In this document: positions 5,464 to 6,009 of the stretch, one piece after another
Numbering within the stretch: position 1 is the first letter of the stretch
How the letters are laid out: each line of letters begins with the position of its first letter
Origin: Omnitrophica bacterium GWA2_52_8
GTDB taxonomy: Bacteria > Omnitrophota > Omnitrophia > Omnitrophales > Aquincolibacteriaceae
Assembly (NCBI GenBank): GCA_001804025.1
Contig: MHFC01000109.1
Location: 19,014-25,022 of the forward strand
Length of the DNA: 6,009 nucleotides
Direction of reading: 5' to 3'
Program-made: the position numbers and the translations under genes
Notes under the pieces: generated by a model
Seen by the model: the letters and a program-made list of their open reading frames with translations, nothing else
Told to the model about the DNA's origin: nothing
Database searches by the model: none

Positions 5464-5530
5464 AACGTCCCCTCCGGAAGAAACGGTTTTTGGATGTTTT
5501 CCGTTTCCCTTCGGAGGGGGCGTTTTTTTT
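5464..5530 (+). terminator. Strong intrinsic terminator of the TIGR04073-like gene
   Basis: Beginning 18 nt after the TAA, a long stem forms between 5464-5486 and 5501-5524. CGTCCCCTCCG pairs with CGGAGGGGGCG through one G-T wobble. After GAAG/CTTC comes a 2-nt bulge, then AAACGG/CCGTTT, closing on a 14-nt loop. Eight T residues (5523-5530) follow on the plus strand. No T-tract lies on the other side, so it acts on plus-strand transcription. Confidence 0.92.
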
Positions 5531-5616
5531 GATTGATAAAACCGGTTCCGGCTTTTAAAAAACCGGCATTTTACCCTCCCGCAATTTTCGCTAACTGCCC
5601 CGCGCGGAAGAACGGA

Positions 5617-5638
5617 TCTGCCAACGCTGTTTGGCAGA
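5617..5638. repeat. Hairpin with 8-bp perfect stem
   Basis: TCTGCCAA (5617-5624) pairs exactly with TTGGCAGA (5631-5638) around the loop CGCTGT. It is followed by GCAAGAGG with no T-run. It probably belongs to the same palindromic repeat cluster as 5648-5717. Confidence 0.55.
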
Positions 5639-5647
5639 CGGGACGCA

Positions 5648-5717
5648 AGAGGGCAGGGTGAGGGAGCACAGGTTTTCCAGTTCCCCCTCATCCTCGCCTT
5701 CTCCCGTCGGGAGAAGG
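5648..5717. repeat. Dispersed-type palindromic repeat
   Basis: GAGGGCAGGGTGAGGG (about 5649-5664) and CCCTCATCCTCGCCTTC (about 5685-5701) form an imperfect inverted repeat. The right arm continues into a near-perfect palindrome, CCTTCTCCCG (5697-5706), T, CGGGAGAAGG (5708-5717). The CCCTC-x-CCT ... CTCTCCC style is that of common dispersed intergenic repeats. It is non-coding. Confidence 0.55.
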
Positions 5718-5779
5718 AACTTCTAAATTTGACACTCAGTACCACGTTAAGTTTGAATTTACCGGCGCTTTTTGCGCCA

Positions 5780-5823
5780 GGAATCATCGTGTCGGGCCCT
5801 TATGTCCGACTGCGATGATGTCC
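5780..5823. repeat. Large imperfect stem-loop
   Basis: GGA+ATCATCG (5780-5789) pairs with CGATGAT (5813-5819) plus TCC (5821-5823), with G5820 bulged. A further GTCGG (5791-5795) / CCGAC (5806-5810) stem caps it, leaving a 10-nt loop GCCCTTATGT and a small T/TG internal loop. About 15 base pairs form in 44 nt, well beyond chance for a spacer. The loop contains the ATG of the 33-codon frame that follows. Confidence 0.65.
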
Positions 5824-5903
5824 GGATTCGCGGTACTCTGTACGTGACCGAAATCGGAGACCCCAATTTCAATCTTGAAGCTGTGCTAAGTAACAGCACA
5901 TAA
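5802..5903 (+). CDS. Possible 33-aa small ORF
   Basis: The frame ATG 5802 to TAA 5901-5903 encodes a peptide beginning MSDCDDVRIRGTLYVTEIGD and ending LSNST. Its composition is protein-like (alternating beta-strand pattern, acidic). However, it has no ribosome binding site, its ATG lies in the loop of a stable hairpin, and its last codons fall inside the 43-bp repeat. It could be a real microprotein, the remnant 3' end of a degraded gene, or chance. I recognise no family. Confidence 0.25.
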   Translation: MSDCDDVRIRGTLYVTEIGDPNFNLEAVLSNST

Positions 5904-5928
5904 GTCTTTTAATGTATAGATACCCCCG
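5886..5928 (+). repeat. 43-bp intergenic repeat, copy 2
   Basis: This is the partner of 4463-4505 with five substitutions and no gaps. Here TGTGCT (5882-5887) pairs with AGCACA (5895-5900), and CCCCGC (5924-5929) pairs with GCGGGG (5938-5943). The repeat is therefore framed by a hairpin on each side, as in copy 1 but with different bases. Confidence 0.75.
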
Positions 5929-5951
5929 CATTTACAGGCGGGGTACTAAAA

Positions 5952-6009
5952 TCACCATTCAAACTCCGTTTGTCCCGTGTCTTCCTTTTCTTGCATCTCA
6001 ACATATTTT
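5952..6009 (-). CDS. Possible C-terminal end of a gene entering from the right
   Basis: On the minus strand the frame from the window edge reads KYVEMQEKEDTGQTEFEW and stops at TGA (5954-5952). The peptide is hydrophilic and protein-like, and a hairpin (5921-5945) follows just after the stop. With only 18 codons visible no family can be named, and a chance open frame of this length is quite possible. Confidence 0.3.
   Translation of the reverse strand, partial: KYVEMQEKEDTGQTEFEW

Larger units (their letters stand above)
5447..5951. other. Repeat-rich spacer at the right of the window
   Basis: These 505 bases hold the terminator (5464-5530), a small CCGGTT/AACCGG hairpin followed on the minus strand by TTTT (5542-5566), several palindromes (5617-5717), a large stem-loop (5780-5823) with a short open frame, and the second 43-bp repeat copy (5886-5928). 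The minus-strand frame across 5443-5787 reads as translated repeat DNA (PSPCPLASRLP-type peptide), so it is not called. Confidence 0.55.

Noticed and set aside
5443..5787. Minus-strand 114-codon frame
   Set aside because: It reads through the terminator and the palindromic repeats, giving the Arg/Ser/Pro-rich peptide expected from translating repeat DNA.
4463..5928. CRISPR array or integron-type repeat
   Set aside because: Only two copies are present, about 1.4 kb apart with a gene between them; there are no regular spacers and no cas or integrase gene.
1..6009. tRNA, rRNA or known riboswitch
   Set aside because: I found no tRNA-like cloverleaf with a TTCRA-type arm, no rRNA signature and no recognisable riboswitch consensus on either strand; a covariance-model scan would be needed to exclude them fully.

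Overview
The window looks like a chromosomal segment from an uncultured Gram-negative bacterium. The cues are a lipoprotein signal, several Sec-type signal peptides, an HTTM-family membrane protein, a protein resembling the exosortase-associated TIGR04073 family, and intergenic spacers full of short palindromic repeats. Together these suggest the PVC/Omnitrophota neighbourhood. That placement is an inference, because no rRNA or universal marker gene is present.

Layout. (1) Positions 1-737, minus strand: the N-terminal 245 codons of a secreted protein that runs off the left edge. It has a signal peptide, a Pro/Asn/Gln/Ser-rich linker, then a probably beta-rich region. A sigma70-like promoter lies just upstream (788-816). 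(2) Positions 1067-2292, minus strand: a probable two-gene unit. A cyclophilin-type peptidyl-prolyl isomerase lipoprotein comes first, then a membrane-anchored 173-aa protein of unknown function, 38 nt apart. (3) Positions 2293-2684: a divergent regulatory region with a plausible promoter and an 11-bp direct repeat. (4) Positions 2685-4205, plus strand: a small membrane-anchored protein followed by an HTTM (vitamin K-dependent gamma-carboxylase-like) membrane protein. A REP-like hairpin sits in the gap between them. (5) Positions 4206-4921: a long spacer with an in-frame open stretch after the HTTM stop, a 43-bp repeat and a cluster of competing hairpins. (6) Positions 4922-5446, plus strand: the TIGR04073-like exported protein, closed by a very clear intrinsic terminator. 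(7) Positions 5447-5951: a second repeat-rich spacer holding a second copy of the 43-bp repeat and a 33-codon open frame whose ATG lies in a hairpin loop. (8) From 5952 to the right edge: the last 18 codons of what may be another minus-strand gene.

Common theme: nearly every recognisable product is exported or membrane-bound (surface protein, periplasmic folding lipoprotein, HTTM membrane protein with a small partner, exosortase-associated protein). The window therefore reads as a set of cell-envelope functions. No complete novel system is demonstrated. The most distinctive signals are the 43-bp repeat found downstream of two different genes, the switch-like hairpin cluster at 4501-4586, and the conserved-looking partner gene in front of the HTTM gene.
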